From: Longispora albida DSM 44784
Lineage (GTDB): Bacteria; Actinomycetota; Actinomycetes; Mycobacteriales; Micromonosporaceae
Length of the DNA stretch: 64,000 nt
Assembly: GCF_000379825.1 (NCBI RefSeq)
Contig: NZ_KB903825.1
Location: forward strand, 480,584-544,583
Reading direction: 5' to 3'
Position 1 is the first letter of the stretch. Every line of letters begins with the position of its first letter. Below the pieces are notes generated by a model. That model was not told where the DNA came from and did no database searches. It was given only the letters and a program-made list of their open reading frames with translations. The translations under genes were made by a program, and so were the position numbers. This document shows positions 42,880 to 51,630 of the stretch, one piece after another.

Positions 42880-43698
42880 GTGAGCTACATGATCCTCGGC
42901 GGGCTGGCGGGCAAGCAGCGCCTCGACGCCCTGCACTGCGCGTACCAGGCGGCGACGCTGACCCTGCTCGCCGCCGCCGGGGTACGCCGCGGCGCGCGCT
43001 GCCTCGACCTGGGCTGCGGCGGCGGCCACGCCACCCGCGAGCTCGCGCAGGCCGTCGGCCCGCTCGGCTCAGTGACCGGGATCGACATCGACGCCGAGAT
43101 CCTGGAGCTGGCCCGGCGCGACACCCGGCACCAGCACAACGTGGAGTACCGGGTGGGCGACGCGAACGACCTGCCCGAGGGCGCGTACGACGTGGTCTAC
43201 GCCCGGCTCCTGCTCAGCCACCTCCCCGGCCGGGGCGAGGTCCTCGCGAGGATGGCGGCGGCCGCCGTGCCCGGCGGGCTGGTCATCGTCGAGGACCTCG
43301 ACTGGGACGGGGCGTTCTGCTACCCGCCGCACCCGGCCTTCGACCGGTACTGGGAGATCCACGCCCAGCTCCACGAGCGGCGCGGCGGCGACCCGAGGAC
43401 GGGCCCGAAGCTGCCGGCCCTGATGCGCGAGGCCGGCCTGGCCGACGTCCGGCTGAGCCTGGCCCACCCGGCGCACCTGGAAGGCACCGGCAAGCTCGTC
43501 CACGCCCTCACCTGGCGTAACATCTCGGCCGCCGCGCTCAGCGAGGGGCTGACCACCGCCGGGGAGGTGCTGGAGATCGGCCGGGCGCTGGCCGCGCTCA
43601 CCGAGGACCCGGCCGTGATCCTCGCCCTGCCCCGTACCTTCCAGGTCTGGGGGCGCAGGCCGGCCCCGCGCGTGCCGCGCCAGTACGTCGCCCGCTAA
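42880..43698 (+). CDS. Class I SAM-dependent methyltransferase
   Basis: This 272-residue protein has motif I CLDLGCGGGHATRE, an acidic motif II GIDIDAEILELA, VGDANDLPEGAYDVVYARLLLSH for motifs III-IV, and PGGLVIVEDLDWDG. It is a UbiE/Methyltransf_25-type enzyme for a small molecule. GTG 42880 (VSYMILGG) gives the usual family start; an earlier ATG at 42829 adds an unlikely leader. The acceptor is unknown. Confidence 0.85.
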   Translation: MSYMILGGLAGKQRLDALHCAYQAATLTLLAAAGVRRGARCLDLGCGGGHATRELAQAVGPLGSVTGIDIDAEILELARRDTRHQHNVEYRVGDANDLPEGAYDVVYARLLLSHLPGRGEVLARMAAAAVPGGLVIVEDLDWDGAFCYPPHPAFDRYWEIHAQLHERRGGDPRTGPKLPALMREAGLADVRLSLAHPAHLEGTGKLVHALTWRNISAAALSEGLTTAGEVLEIGRALAALTEDPAVILALPRTFQVWGRRPAPRVPRQYVAR

Positions 43699-43704
43699 GT
43701 GAGT

Positions 43705-43748
43705 GTGACGCAGGCCAGTTGTCGTGGATTGGCCCGAGACAGCGTCAC
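43705..43748. repeat. Nested inverted repeat between methyltransferase and PhzF genes
   Basis: Outer arms GTGACGC (43705-43711) and GCGTCAC (43742-43748) enclose inner arms GGCCA (43713-43717) and TGGCC (43730-43734). It could be an operator for the PhzF gene starting at 43772 or a weak terminator after the methyltransferase gene. Confidence 0.4.
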
Positions 43749-43771
43749 GCTGGGTGCATAACGTTCCGGGC

Positions 43772-44611
43772 ATGACAGAGATTCTTCGGTACGCGGCGTT
43801 CACCTCCTCCCCTCGCGCGGGCAACCCGGCCGGGGTGGTGCTCGACGCCACGGGGCTCGGCGAGGACCGGATGCTGGCCATCGCGGCGGAGGTCGGGTAC
43901 TCGGAGACGGCGTTCCTGACCCCGGCCGGCCCCCGGGCGTACCAGGCCAGGTACTTCAGCCCCGAGATCGAGGTCCCGTTCTGCGGGCACGCGACGGTGG
44001 CGACGGCCGTGGCCCTGGCCGAACGCGACGGCCCGGGCGAGCTGACCTTCCACACCCAGGCCGGCGAGATCCGCATCCAGACCACTGTGGACGGTGACCG
44101 CCAGGCTTCCGCCGTCCTGACCAGCGTCCCGACCCGCTCGGAGCCGGCCGCCGACGCCGATGTCGACGCAGCCCTCGCCGCACTCGGCTGGGCGCGGGCT
44201 GACCTCGACGCGGCCCTGCCGCCCAGGGTCGCCTACGCCGGGGCGCTCCACCTCGTGCTGGCCGTGCGTACCCGGGCCCGCCTGGCCGCACTGGACTACG
44301 ACTTCGCCGCGCTCCGGGACCTCATGGTCGCGCGCGGCTGGGTCACGCTCCAGCTCGCCTGGCGCGAGTCCCCGGCGGTGTACCGGGTCCGCAACCCGTT
44401 CCCGCCCGGCGGCATCGTCGAGGACCCGGCGACGGGCGCGGCTGCCGCCGCCTTCGGCGGGTACCTGCGCGACCTCGGCCTCGCCGCACCCGGTGCCGAG
44501 CTCACGCTGCACCAGGGCGAGGACATGGGCCGCCCGAGCCTGCTGCGGGTCGGCGTCCGCCCCGACGGCCGGGTCGACGTGGCCGGCCAGGCCGTCGCGA
44601 TCAGCCAGTAG
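43772..44611 (+). CDS. PhzF-family isomerase/epimerase-like protein
   Basis: The 279-residue protein has the two-lobed PhzF/diaminopimelate-epimerase fold. Catalytic-type Glu45 lies in GYSETAFL, and other signatures are FSPEIEVPFCGHATVATA, NPFPPGGIVEDPATGAAAA and TLHQGEDMGRPS. PhzF proper isomerises a phenazine precursor, but most family members outside phenazine clusters have unknown substrates, and no phenazine genes are present here. Confidence 0.9.
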   Translation: MTEILRYAAFTSSPRAGNPAGVVLDATGLGEDRMLAIAAEVGYSETAFLTPAGPRAYQARYFSPEIEVPFCGHATVATAVALAERDGPGELTFHTQAGEIRIQTTVDGDRQASAVLTSVPTRSEPAADADVDAALAALGWARADLDAALPPRVAYAGALHLVLAVRTRARLAALDYDFAALRDLMVARGWVTLQLAWRESPAVYRVRNPFPPGGIVEDPATGAAAAAFGGYLRDLGLAAPGAELTLHQGEDMGRPSLLRVGVRPDGRVDVAGQAVAISQ

Positions 44612-44620
44612 TACTGATCC

Positions 44621-45403
44621 TTACGGCAGGGCTGCGGTGATGCCGTCCCAGAGGCGCGTGCGGGCGTCGAGGGTGGAGGTGACGGCCTCGACGCAGTCCT
44701 GCCACTTCTGCTGGTCGTCGCCGCAGAGGTCGGCCAGCATCTGCATGGCCATCGGCGTGTGCTCCTCGTCGTCGACCTGGATGTGGCGGCGCAGGTAGTC
44801 CACGAACAGGCCGAGCTTGCCTGTGTTCTCGTTGACGTCGACGACCTGCTGGAACATCTCGGGGATGAGGTCCTCGCGGCCGAAGGCGAAGGCTGCAGCC
44901 TGGCAGTGCAGCGGGGACTCCTGGATGAACGCGAAGGTGCTGCGCACGAAACCGGCGGACGGCTCCGGTACCGCTACCGCCGTGAGCGCCTCCGTCACCG
45001 GGGTGCCGTTCCGGATCAGGTCGATGAAGGACCCGATGACCGACGTGTCCGCCCCGGCCTCCTCCATCCCCCGCAGGTAGAGCTCGAAGTGGCTGATGAA
45101 CCCGTCACCGAGGTCGTCGCTCTCCTCGACGAGGACGATGTCGTTGATCAGGCGGCGGCTCGACACCGGCCCTGACGGCACCCACGGGACGTCGACGCAG
45201 GTCAGGCTGCGCTGGAGCGACTTCAGCAGCGACATGAAGTCCCAGACGGCGTACACGTGGTGCTCCATGAACGTCACGATGGCCTCGTGTGACTTCAGCC
45301 GTGCGTACATGTCATGGGTGATCACGTTCGACCGTGCGGCGGCGACAGCCTCCTTCAGCTGGCTGATGCCTTCGTGCGACTGATCCCACTCGTACCGGGA
45401 CAT
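44621..45403 (-). CDS. DUF3050 protein, heme-oxygenase-like fold
   Basis: This 260-residue all-helical protein has [19 protein letters not shown] near residue 40, [13 protein letters not shown] centrally, [17 protein letters not shown] and [19 protein letters not shown] near 215. The spaced Glu and His residues on separate helices fit a heme-oxygenase-like diiron oxygenase metal site, the fold to which DUF3050 is related. The reaction is not known. It is divergent from a TetR regulator with a palindrome in between. Confidence 0.72.
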   Translation of the reverse strand: MSRYEWDQSHEGISQLKEAVAAARSNVITHDMYARLKSHEAIVTFMEHHVYAVWDFMSLLKSLQRSLTCVDVPWVPSGPVSSRRLINDIVLVEESDDLGDGFISHFELYLRGMEEAGADTSVIGSFIDLIRNGTPVTEALTAVAVPEPSAGFVRSTFAFIQESPLHCQAAAFAFGREDLIPEMFQQVVDVNENTGKLGLFVDYLRRHIQVDDEEHTPMAMQMLADLCGDDQQKWQDCVEAVTSTLDARTRLWDGITAALP

Positions 45404-45506
45404 GGCTGACCCTCCCTGGATTGGCCTAGGGCTGACTTCCTGATGGATTCACGTAAGGCTAGGCGCGTTTCTGGCGGGCTCGCAATGGCCTGGAGCGGCG
45501 GTTCTC

Positions 45507-45518
45507 CACTTTAAAGTG
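45507..45518. promoter_or_regulatory. Palindromic operator CACTTTAAAGTG
   Basis: A perfect 12-base palindrome lies between the DUF3050 gene and the TetR gene, 61 bases before the TetR start. AT-rich centres and this size are usual for TetR-type operators, so it probably controls one or both divergent genes. Confidence 0.6.
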
Positions 45519-45579
45519 AGGCGTCCCTCCATTTTCGAGGGTTATCCGGAGAGTGGCCTCCGCTTGTATGCTGCCGCGC

Positions 45580-46239
45580 ATGGCAACTCGCAGGACACCA
45601 GCCGGGCCGCTCCGCCAGGACGCGCGCCGTAATCGGACCGCACTCGTGACCGCGGCCAAGGCAGCCTTCGCGGAGGAGGGGCTGAGCGCGGCGCTGGAGG
45701 GCGTCGCCCGCCGCGCCGGGGTGGCGATCGGCACGCTGTACCGCCACTTCCCGGCCCGGATGGACCTCGTCACGGCAGTCGTCGCCGACAAGAAACGCGC
45801 CTGGATCAAGGCCGCCGAGACCGCTGTCGTGATGGAGCCGGCCTGGGACGGGCTCGTGTACTTCCTGGAGCGGATCTGCGAACTCCAGGCCGGGGATCTC
45901 GCCTTCAACGACATCGCGTCGATGCGGTTCCAGCACGCGGGCATCGAGGCCGCCCGCAAGCGCGCCTACGACCTCGGCAGCCGGATCGTGGAGCGCGCCC
46001 AGGCGGAGGGCAGCCTGCGCGCCGACGTCACGGCCGAGGACCTGGCCTTCATCGTCTGGGCGCTCTCCCGGGTCAGCGAGGCGACGTACGCCATCAACCC
46101 GGACGCCTGGCGGCGTTACCTGGCGCTCACCCTCGACGGTTACCGGGCCAGCGCCGCCCACCCGCTGCCGGCCCCGCCGCTGCGCCCGCGACAGGTACTC
46201 CGGGCGCAGCTCCAGCTCGGACGGCGCCGGCTGCGGTGA
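45580..46239 (+). CDS. TetR-family transcriptional regulator
   Basis: The 219-residue protein has an N-terminal helix-turn-helix (LEGVARRAGVAIGTLYRHFP) and a ligand-binding C-terminal domain of the TetR_C_29/SbtR-like kind (RSVSEATYAIN region reads RVSEATYAIN). It likely represses the divergent DUF3050 gene or itself. ATG 45580 is preferred over the frame start at 45553 because it precedes the usual basic arm (RQDARRNRTALVTAAK). Confidence 0.88.
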   Translation: MATRRTPAGPLRQDARRNRTALVTAAKAAFAEEGLSAALEGVARRAGVAIGTLYRHFPARMDLVTAVVADKKRAWIKAAETAVVMEPAWDGLVYFLERICELQAGDLAFNDIASMRFQHAGIEAARKRAYDLGSRIVERAQAEGSLRADVTAEDLAFIVWALSRVSEATYAINPDAWRRYLALTLDGYRASAAHPLPAPPLRPRQVLRAQLQLGRRRLR

Positions 46240-46261
46240 CGCCTGGTCCGGTGACGCGTGC

Positions 46262-46993
46262 TCAGCGGCCGCCGGCCACCCGCAGCACGGTGCCCGTCGT
46301 GTACGAGGCGTCCGGCCCCAGCAGCCAGGCCACCGCCCCGGCGATCTCCTCCGGCTGCCCCGAGCGGCCCAGCGGGGTCGTGGCCCCGATGCGGTCCGGC
46401 CGGGCCGGGTCGCCCATCGCGGCGTGCATGTCGGTGTAGATGGTGCCGGGCGCGACGGCGTTCACCCGGATCCCGGCCGGGCCGAGTTCCTTCGAGAGCC
46501 CGATCGTCATCGCGTCCACGGCGGCCTTGCTCGCCGCGTAGTGCACGTACTCCCCCGGGCTGCCCAGCGTCGCAGCGGCAGAGGAGATGTTGACGATCGC
46601 GCCACCGGCCGGCAGCACCCGCGCCGCGTACTGCGAGCACAACAGGTACCCGAAGACGTTGACCTCGATGACACGGCGGATGTCGGCCACCGGCTGGCCG
46701 GCCAGTGCACCGAGCTTCCCGGTGATGCCGGCGTTGTTGACCAGCCCGGTGACCGGCCCGAGCGTCGCCGCCGCCTCGAACAGCCGGGCGACGTCACCTT
46801 CCACAGTGGTGTCGCCCTGGACGGTCACGCACCGCCCACCGGCTTCTCCGACCTCCGCGCGCAGCCGCTCAGCCGCCGCCTGGTCGGAGGCGTACCCGAT
46901 CGCGACGGCGTGCCCCTCGGCTGTCAGCCGCCGCACGATGGCCGCCCCGATGCCCCTGCTCCCGCCAGTTACCACTGTCACCTGGTCAGTCAT
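46262..46993 (-). CDS. SDR-family oxidoreductase (FabG-like)
   Basis: The 243-residue classical short-chain dehydrogenase has the cofactor motif GGSRGIGAAI, NNAG in VNNAGITG, catalytic Ser in NISSAAATLG, and YxxxK in YVHYAASKAAVD, ending VLRVAGGR. Arg at the end of strand 2 is absent and the loop reads GYASDQAAAER, usual for NADP-using glucose-dehydrogenase-like members. The substrate is not evident. It ends 22 bases from the convergent TetR gene. Confidence 0.9.
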   Translation of the reverse strand: MTDQVTVVTGGSRGIGAAIVRRLTAEGHAVAIGYASDQAAAERLRAEVGEAGGRCVTVQGDTTVEGDVARLFEAAATLGPVTGLVNNAGITGKLGALAGQPVADIRRVIEVNVFGYLLCSQYAARVLPAGGAIVNISSAAATLGSPGEYVHYAASKAAVDAMTIGLSKELGPAGIRVNAVAPGTIYTDMHAAMGDPARPDRIGATTPLGRSGQPEEIAGAVAWLLGPDASYTTGTVLRVAGGR

Positions 46994-47195
46994 GCCCGAA
47001 CCCTACCTCCGCTGCCTGACCCGGAACACGAGCCCGGCTCCGGCCAGGACCGCTGCGGCGAGCAGGTTCCACGTGTCGTCCGGCCCGCCGCCGTCGGCAC
47101 GGTCCAGGTAGTGGTTCAGGGCGTGCAGGGCTGTCGACGAGGCGGCGCCTGGGAACGTGACTGGTGCCGGCTGCGGTTCACCTAGACTCCGTCGC

Positions 47196-47627
47196 GTGAT
47201 CGTACGGAGAGCGAGTACAGCGGACATAGCGGATGTGGCGGCCCTCGCTGAGCTGCGGGACATCGGCGGGGACAGGCTCGGGGAGTTCGCCAGCTGGGTG
47301 GCTGACCACGCCCGGACACACCTGCCGTTCGTCGCCGAAGCCGACGGGCGGATCGTCGGATCAGCCTGGCTGCACATCGCCGGACGGGTACCGGGCGGAG
47401 ACTCCTTCGACCGGCTCTACGGCGATGTCCAGTCGGTCATGGTCCGCGAGGAGTACCGCAACCAGGGGGCCGGGGCGGCGCTGATGGCCGCGATCCTGGC
47501 CGAGGCCCGTGAGCGCGGCCTGCTGCACGTGACCGTCCACTCCGGACGGCGGGCCGTCGACTTCTACCTGCGCAACGGCTTCAGCCACCACCGCCAGATG
47601 CTGCTGTGGGAGCCGGAGGCCCCGTAG
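47196..47627 (+). CDS. GNAT-family N-acetyltransferase
   Basis: The 143-residue protein has a GNAT fold: IVRRASTADIADVAALAEL, a beta-4 strand with DVQSVMVREEYRNQGAGAAL holding the acetyl-CoA loop R-N-Q-G-A-G, and GRRAVDFYLRNGF. It transfers an acetyl group to an unknown amine. GTG 47196 is chosen because it starts directly at the first strand. Confidence 0.87.
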   Translation: MIVRRASTADIADVAALAELRDIGGDRLGEFASWVADHARTHLPFVAEADGRIVGSAWLHIAGRVPGGDSFDRLYGDVQSVMVREEYRNQGAGAALMAAILAEARERGLLHVTVHSGRRAVDFYLRNGFSHHRQMLLWEPEAP

Positions 47628-47756
47628 CGGGTACAACGTTGTGATGGTCGTCGAAAGGATGGGCGCGGGCCGGCGGCGTGAGCGACGGTTCCGGCTCGTG
47701 GGGGACGCACAGCACCACCGTCACGTTCCAGCAGCCCGCGACCTGCTAGTTACCAG

Positions 47757-48392
47757 CTAGTCCAGGAAGCCGTTGCGGACGGCGTACAGGGCGGCCTGGG
47801 TGCGGTCGGCGAGCCCGAGCTTGGCGAGGATCGCGCTGACGTGGGTCTTCACGGTCTTCTCGGCGAGGTGCAGCTCGCGGGCGATCTCCCGGTTGGAGTG
47901 GCCACGGGCGACCTCGACGAGGACCTGGCTCTCGCGCGGGGTGAGCTTGTGGCCGGGTACCTGGGGTTCGCCGCTGGCGAGCAGCCGCGCCACGTCCGGC
48001 GGGAGCAGGATGTGCCCCGAGTGGACAGCGCGGATGGCTGAGGCGAGCGCGGCCGGTTCGACGTTCTTGTAGACGTACCCGGCCGCGCCGGCCCGCACCG
48101 CCGGCAGCACAGTTGCCGGGTCGGTGAAGCTGGTGACGACGAGCACCCGGGCCGGGTTCTGCTTCCCGGCCAGCCCGCGCAGCGCGGCCACCCCGTCGGA
48201 GCCGGGCATCCTCAGGTCGAGAACGATCACGTCGGGCCGGGTCTCCTCGGCCACGGCGACGCAGCCGTCCCCGTCGGCGGCCTCGCCGACGACCGTGATG
48301 TCGTCCTGGAGTTCGAGGAAGGTCCGCAGGCCCTGCCGGACGACGGGATGGTCGTCGGCGATGAGTACCCGGATCAGGCCGTCGTCAGGCAT
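47757..48392 (-). CDS. NarL/FixJ-family response regulator
   Basis: The 211-residue regulator has a receiver with Asp59 in VIVLDLRMPGSDG, a conserved Lys in AAGYVYKN and a LuxR-type DNA-binding domain (LTPRESQVLVEVARGHSNREI, LAEKTVKTHVSAILAKLG). Its first codons overlap the last of the kinase gene by 8 bases, so they form a co-expressed two-component pair. Confidence 0.93.
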   Translation of the reverse strand: MPDDGLIRVLIADDHPVVRQGLRTFLELQDDITVVGEAADGDGCVAVAEETRPDVIVLDLRMPGSDGVAALRGLAGKQNPARVLVVTSFTDPATVLPAVRAGAAGYVYKNVEPAALASAIRAVHSGHILLPPDVARLLASGEPQVPGHKLTPRESQVLVEVARGHSNREIARELHLAEKTVKTHVSAILAKLGLADRTQAALYAVRNGFLD

Positions 48393-49509
48393 CGGCCGGT
48401 ACCTCCAGTTTCACGGTCGTCCCGCCCGGCCCGGAGTCGATGGTGAGCCGGCCGCCCGCCGAGCGGGCCCGTTCCCGCATCGAGGCCAGGCCGAGGCGGC
48501 GGGAGGCCTGGCCGGCCTCGCCCGGGTCGAAACCGGCCCCGTCGTCGGCGACCCGCAGGACGACGAGCGCGCCGAGGCCGGTGAGGCGTACGTCCACGGT
48601 GGACGCGTGCGCGTGCCGGACGGCGTTGTGCAGGGCTTCCTGCGCGATCCGGTACACGGCTTCCTGCTGGGCTGGCCGGAGCCGGGGCAGCGGCGTGCTG
48701 GCGAAGGTGAACGCCGCGCCGTGTACCCGGTCGAGCAGCTCGACGTGCTTGCGCAGCGCGAGGTCCATCCCGTCGCCGGTCAGCTCCGGCGGGAGGAGGC
48801 CGGACACGATCGCGTGTAGCTCGCCGGTCGCCTCGGCGGCGAGCTGCCGCACGGTACCGAGTGCCGAGGCGGCCCTGGCCGGGTCCCGTTCCAGCAGCGT
48901 CGCGGCGGCTTCTGCCGTCAGGCGCAGGCTGAAGAGCTTCTGGGAGATCGCGTCGTGGAGCTCGCGGGCGATCCGGTTGCGTTCCTCCATGATGGACAGT
49001 TCGCGGCCGCGCTCGTACAGGCGCGCGTTCACCAGGGCGATCGCGGCGTGGGCCGCCAGGAGCCGGAGGAGCTCCTCGTCGGCGGCCGTGAAGCCGCCCG
49101 GCTTGTTGGCCAGGTAGAGCCCGCCGAGGATGTCGCCGCCGTCGGTGATCGGCATGCCGATGAAGCCGGTCAGGGCGGGGTGCGCGGCAGGCCAGCCCTC
49201 GAACCTGGGGTGCTCCTGGATGTTGCCGAGCCGGACGGGGTGCGGATCGCTGAGCAGTACACCCAGGAGCCCGTGCTGCCGGGGCAGCGGGCCGATGGCA
49301 GCCCACTGCTCCTCGCTGACCCCGTCGACGACGAACTCGGCGAAGGAACCAGCCTGGTCCGGCACCCCCAGCGCGGCGTAGTCAGCGCCGAGCAGCCTCC
49401 TGGCCGACGTGACGATCGTCTGCAGGACCTCCCTGACCGTCAGGTGCGCCGTCACGGCGAGCACCGCCGCGCTGACTTCGCGCAGCTCACTCCGGTCGAG
49501 TTCCGTCAT
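48385..49509 (-). CDS. GAF-domain histidine kinase (NarX/DevS-like)
   Basis: The 374-residue soluble kinase has an N-terminal GAF domain (about residues 25-160; ALGVPDQAGSFAEFVVDGVSE, TGFIGMPITDGGDILGGLYL), a HisKA_3 dimerisation domain with His185 in RIARELHDAISQKLFSLRL, and an HATPase domain with RVADDGAGFD and RLGLASMRERA. No membrane helix is present, so the signal is cytoplasmic, perhaps redox, gas or a small ligand as in DevS/DosT. It phosphorylates the overlapping NarL-type regulator. Confidence 0.92.
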   Translation of the reverse strand: MTELDRSELREVSAAVLAVTAHLTVREVLQTIVTSARRLLGADYAALGVPDQAGSFAEFVVDGVSEEQWAAIGPLPRQHGLLGVLLSDPHPVRLGNIQEHPRFEGWPAAHPALTGFIGMPITDGGDILGGLYLANKPGGFTAADEELLRLLAAHAAIALVNARLYERGRELSIMEERNRIARELHDAISQKLFSLRLTAEAAATLLERDPARAASALGTVRQLAAEATGELHAIVSGLLPPELTGDGMDLALRKHVELLDRVHGAAFTFASTPLPRLRPAQQEAVYRIAQEALHNAVRHAHASTVDVRLTGLGALVVLRVADDGAGFDPGEAGQASRRLGLASMRERARSAGGRLTIDSGPGGTTVKLEVPADA

Positions 49510-49651
49510 GCCCCCACCGTATAGGCCGCCGGGGCGCGCCCGGATCGGCCCGTGGTCCTAGGCCCAGCGGAGTAGACCCAGCCTGGCTCTGGGCCGATGG
49601 CGCGGGCTGCGGGCGGTCATAGCGTCGAGGCAGACGAAGGAGGTACGGAAA

Positions 49652-50311
49652 ATGTCCGTCGCGATCATCACTGGCGCTTCCCGCGGGCTCGGGCTGGCAC
49701 TGGCCCGGGGGCTCAACGACGCGGGCTGGAAACTCGTCCTCACCGCACGCGGGGCCCAGGCGCTCCACGACGCCGCCGGGCCGCTCGGGGTCACGATCCC
49801 CGGCGACGTGGCCGACCCCGCGCACCGGGAACGCCTGATCGGCGCCGCCCGGGACCTGGGCGGGCTGGACCTGCTGGTCAACAACGCCGGGACTCTCGGC
49901 GTCAGCCCGCTGCCCAGCATGGCCGAGTATCCGGTGGGCGCGCTGCGCGAGGTGTACGAGATCAATGTCCTGGCCCCGATCGCGCTCGCCCAGCTGGCGC
50001 TCCCGCTGCTGCGGCAGAGCGAGGGCGCGCTGCTGAGCCTCAGCTCGGACGCCGCGGTGGAGGCCTACGAGGGCTGGGGCGGCTACGGCTCGGCGAAGGC
50101 AGCGCTCGACCAGGCCATGCGCGTCATGGGCGCGGAGGAACCCGGCGTGCGGATCTGGGCCGCCGACCCCGGCGACATGCGCACCCAGATGTACCAGGAG
50201 GCGTTCCCCGGCGAGGACATCAGCGACCGGCCGCTCCCGGAGACCGTCGTACCGGCGATCCTCGCCCTCCTGACCGGCCGGCCGTCCTCGGGCCGGATCA
50301 GGCTGGCATGA
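49652..50311 (+). CDS. SDR-family oxidoreductase
   Basis: The 219-residue short-chain dehydrogenase has TGASRGLGLALARGL, NNAGTLGVSPLP, Ser in SLSSDAAVEAYEG, the Tyr-x-x-x-Lys of WGGYGSAKAALDQA, and a short C-terminus. GAAGGAGG precedes ATG 49652. Its stop overlaps the ATG of the VOC-like gene (ATGA), which in turn overlaps the QueA-like gene, giving a three-gene coupled operon. Confidence 0.9.
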   Translation: MSVAIITGASRGLGLALARGLNDAGWKLVLTARGAQALHDAAGPLGVTIPGDVADPAHRERLIGAARDLGGLDLLVNNAGTLGVSPLPSMAEYPVGALREVYEINVLAPIALAQLALPLLRQSEGALLSLSSDAAVEAYEGWGGYGSAKAALDQAMRVMGAEEPGVRIWAADPGDMRTQMYQEAFPGEDISDRPLPETVVPAILALLTGRPSSGRIRLA

Positions 50312-50628
50312 GACCCCGCGCGCTGTGGCTGCCGCACAGGGTCGCGAGCCTCGACGCCACACTCCTGCACGACCTCGGCCTGACCACGGTGGACAGCTGG
50401 CGGCAGGGGCTCGTGCTGAGCACGCCGATGCCCGTGTTCGTCGAGCTGGCGACTGACGAGCAGCCGGACCCGGCCCCGCTGGCCTTCGAGGTCGCCTCGG
50501 CGGCCGAGGTGGACGCGGCCGCGGCCCGGCTCGGCGTTTCCCCGCACCGATACTCCCGGGGCCACTACGGGTTCGAGTTCGCCTCGCCCGGTGGCCTGCC
50601 CCTGATGATCTGGAGCGAGAAGACATGA
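50308..50628 (+). CDS. Small protein, VOC-like half domain
   Basis: The 106-residue protein has two beta-alpha-beta-like halves: SLDATLLHDLGLTTVDSW, VFVELATDEQPDPAPLAFEV, ASAAEVDAAAARLGV and HYGFEFASPGGLPLMIWSE. The ending resembles the metal-binding strand of glyoxalase/VOC proteins (F-x-x-P-x-G). It is sandwiched, with stop-start overlaps, between an SDR and a QueA-like gene. Function unknown. Confidence 0.6.
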   Translation: MRPRALWLPHRVASLDATLLHDLGLTTVDSWRQGLVLSTPMPVFVELATDEQPDPAPLAFEVASAAEVDAAAARLGVSPHRYSRGHYGFEFASPGGLPLMIWSEKT

Positions 50629-51623
50629 CGGTACTGGACTTCGCCCTGCCAGCCGAGCTCGAAGCGCACGACCCGCCCGAGGCACGCGGGCTGGCCAGGG
50701 ACGGCGTGCGGCTGCTGGTCACCGATGGCGACGACATCAGCCACCACCACTTCGCCCAGCTGCCCGGCCTGCTCCGGCCCGGCGACGTGCTCGTGGTCAA
50801 CACCTCGGCGACGCTGCCAGCCGCAGTGCCCGTGCCCGGCACCGGCCTCAGCGTGCACTTCTCGACGGAGCTGCCGGACGGGACCTGGCTGGCCGAGCTG
50901 CGGTCCGGCGAAGGGCAGGATCCCGGTGCGGCCGGGCGCTATCCGCTGGCGGGCGGCGGGTCGGTGACCTTCACCCGGCCGTTCAGCCGGGGCAGGCTGT
51001 GGCACGCCACAGTGGACACTGGCGGTCCGCCGGTCACCGCCTACCTGCGCCGGCACGGGCAGCCGATCCGTTACGGCTACGTGCCCAGGTCCTGGCCGTT
51101 GTCGTTCTACCAGACCATTTTCGGTACCGAGCCTGGCAGCGCGGAGATGCCCAGCGCCGGCCGTCCCTTCACCGACCGGATGGTGACCCGGCTCGTGACG
51201 CGAGGCGTGCAGTTCGCGCCGATCCTGCTGCACACCGGGGTCGCGTCCCCCGAGGCGCACGAGCGGCCGTACCCGGAGCGCTTCGCCGTCTCCGCCCACA
51301 CCGCGCACGTCGTCAACGAGGCACGCCACCGGGGCAGCCGGGTGATCGCGGTGGGCACCACGGCCGTCCGGGCGCTGGAGAGCGCCGCAGGCCCCGGCGG
51401 CCGGGTGGAACCCTCGGCCGGCTGGACGGATCTCGTCGTCACCCCGGAGCGCGGCGTCCGCGCTGTTACCGGCCTGCTGACCGGCCTGCACGAGCCCCGG
51501 GCCTCCCATCTGGACATGCTCGCCGCGATCGCCGGGCCCGACCGGCTGGGGCGCTCCTACGCCGCGGCGCTCGGCGAGGGGTACCTGTGGCACGAGTTCG
51601 GCGACCTGCACCTGATCGTATGA
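50625..51623 (+). CDS. QueA-like S-adenosylmethionine:tRNA ribosyltransferase-isomerase family protein
   Basis: The 332-residue protein follows the QueA family plan: DFALPAELEAHDPPE, LRPGDVLVVNTSATLPA, YQTIFGTEPGSAEMPSAGRPFT, FAPILLHTGVASPE and VVNEARHRGSRVIAVGTTAVRALE. QueA adds the cyclopentene ring precursor to 7-aminomethyl-7-deazaguanine in tRNA during queuosine synthesis. Most high-GC actinobacteria lack the other queuosine genes and none are nearby, so this may be a paralogue acting on another substrate. ATG 50625 overlaps the previous stop. Confidence 0.87.
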   Translation: MTVLDFALPAELEAHDPPEARGLARDGVRLLVTDGDDISHHHFAQLPGLLRPGDVLVVNTSATLPAAVPVPGTGLSVHFSTELPDGTWLAELRSGEGQDPGAAGRYPLAGGGSVTFTRPFSRGRLWHATVDTGGPPVTAYLRRHGQPIRYGYVPRSWPLSFYQTIFGTEPGSAEMPSAGRPFTDRMVTRLVTRGVQFAPILLHTGVASPEAHERPYPERFAVSAHTAHVVNEARHRGSRVIAVGTTAVRALESAAGPGGRVEPSAGWTDLVVTPERGVRAVTGLLTGLHEPRASHLDMLAAIAGPDRLGRSYAAALGEGYLWHEFGDLHLIV

Positions 51624-51630
51624 TGGCGCC

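Noticed and set aside
47003..47160. Leftward frame with a hydrophobic C-terminal segment just before the SDR gene
   Set aside because: No convincing start codon or ribosome site; the long version overlaps the acetyltransferase gene on the other strand.
47663..47749. Frame reading like the end of a secreted protein (GSWGTHSTTVTFQQPATC)
   Set aside because: Only about 28 codons, no start or body, and no family recognised; possibly a decayed gene end but not supportable as a feature.
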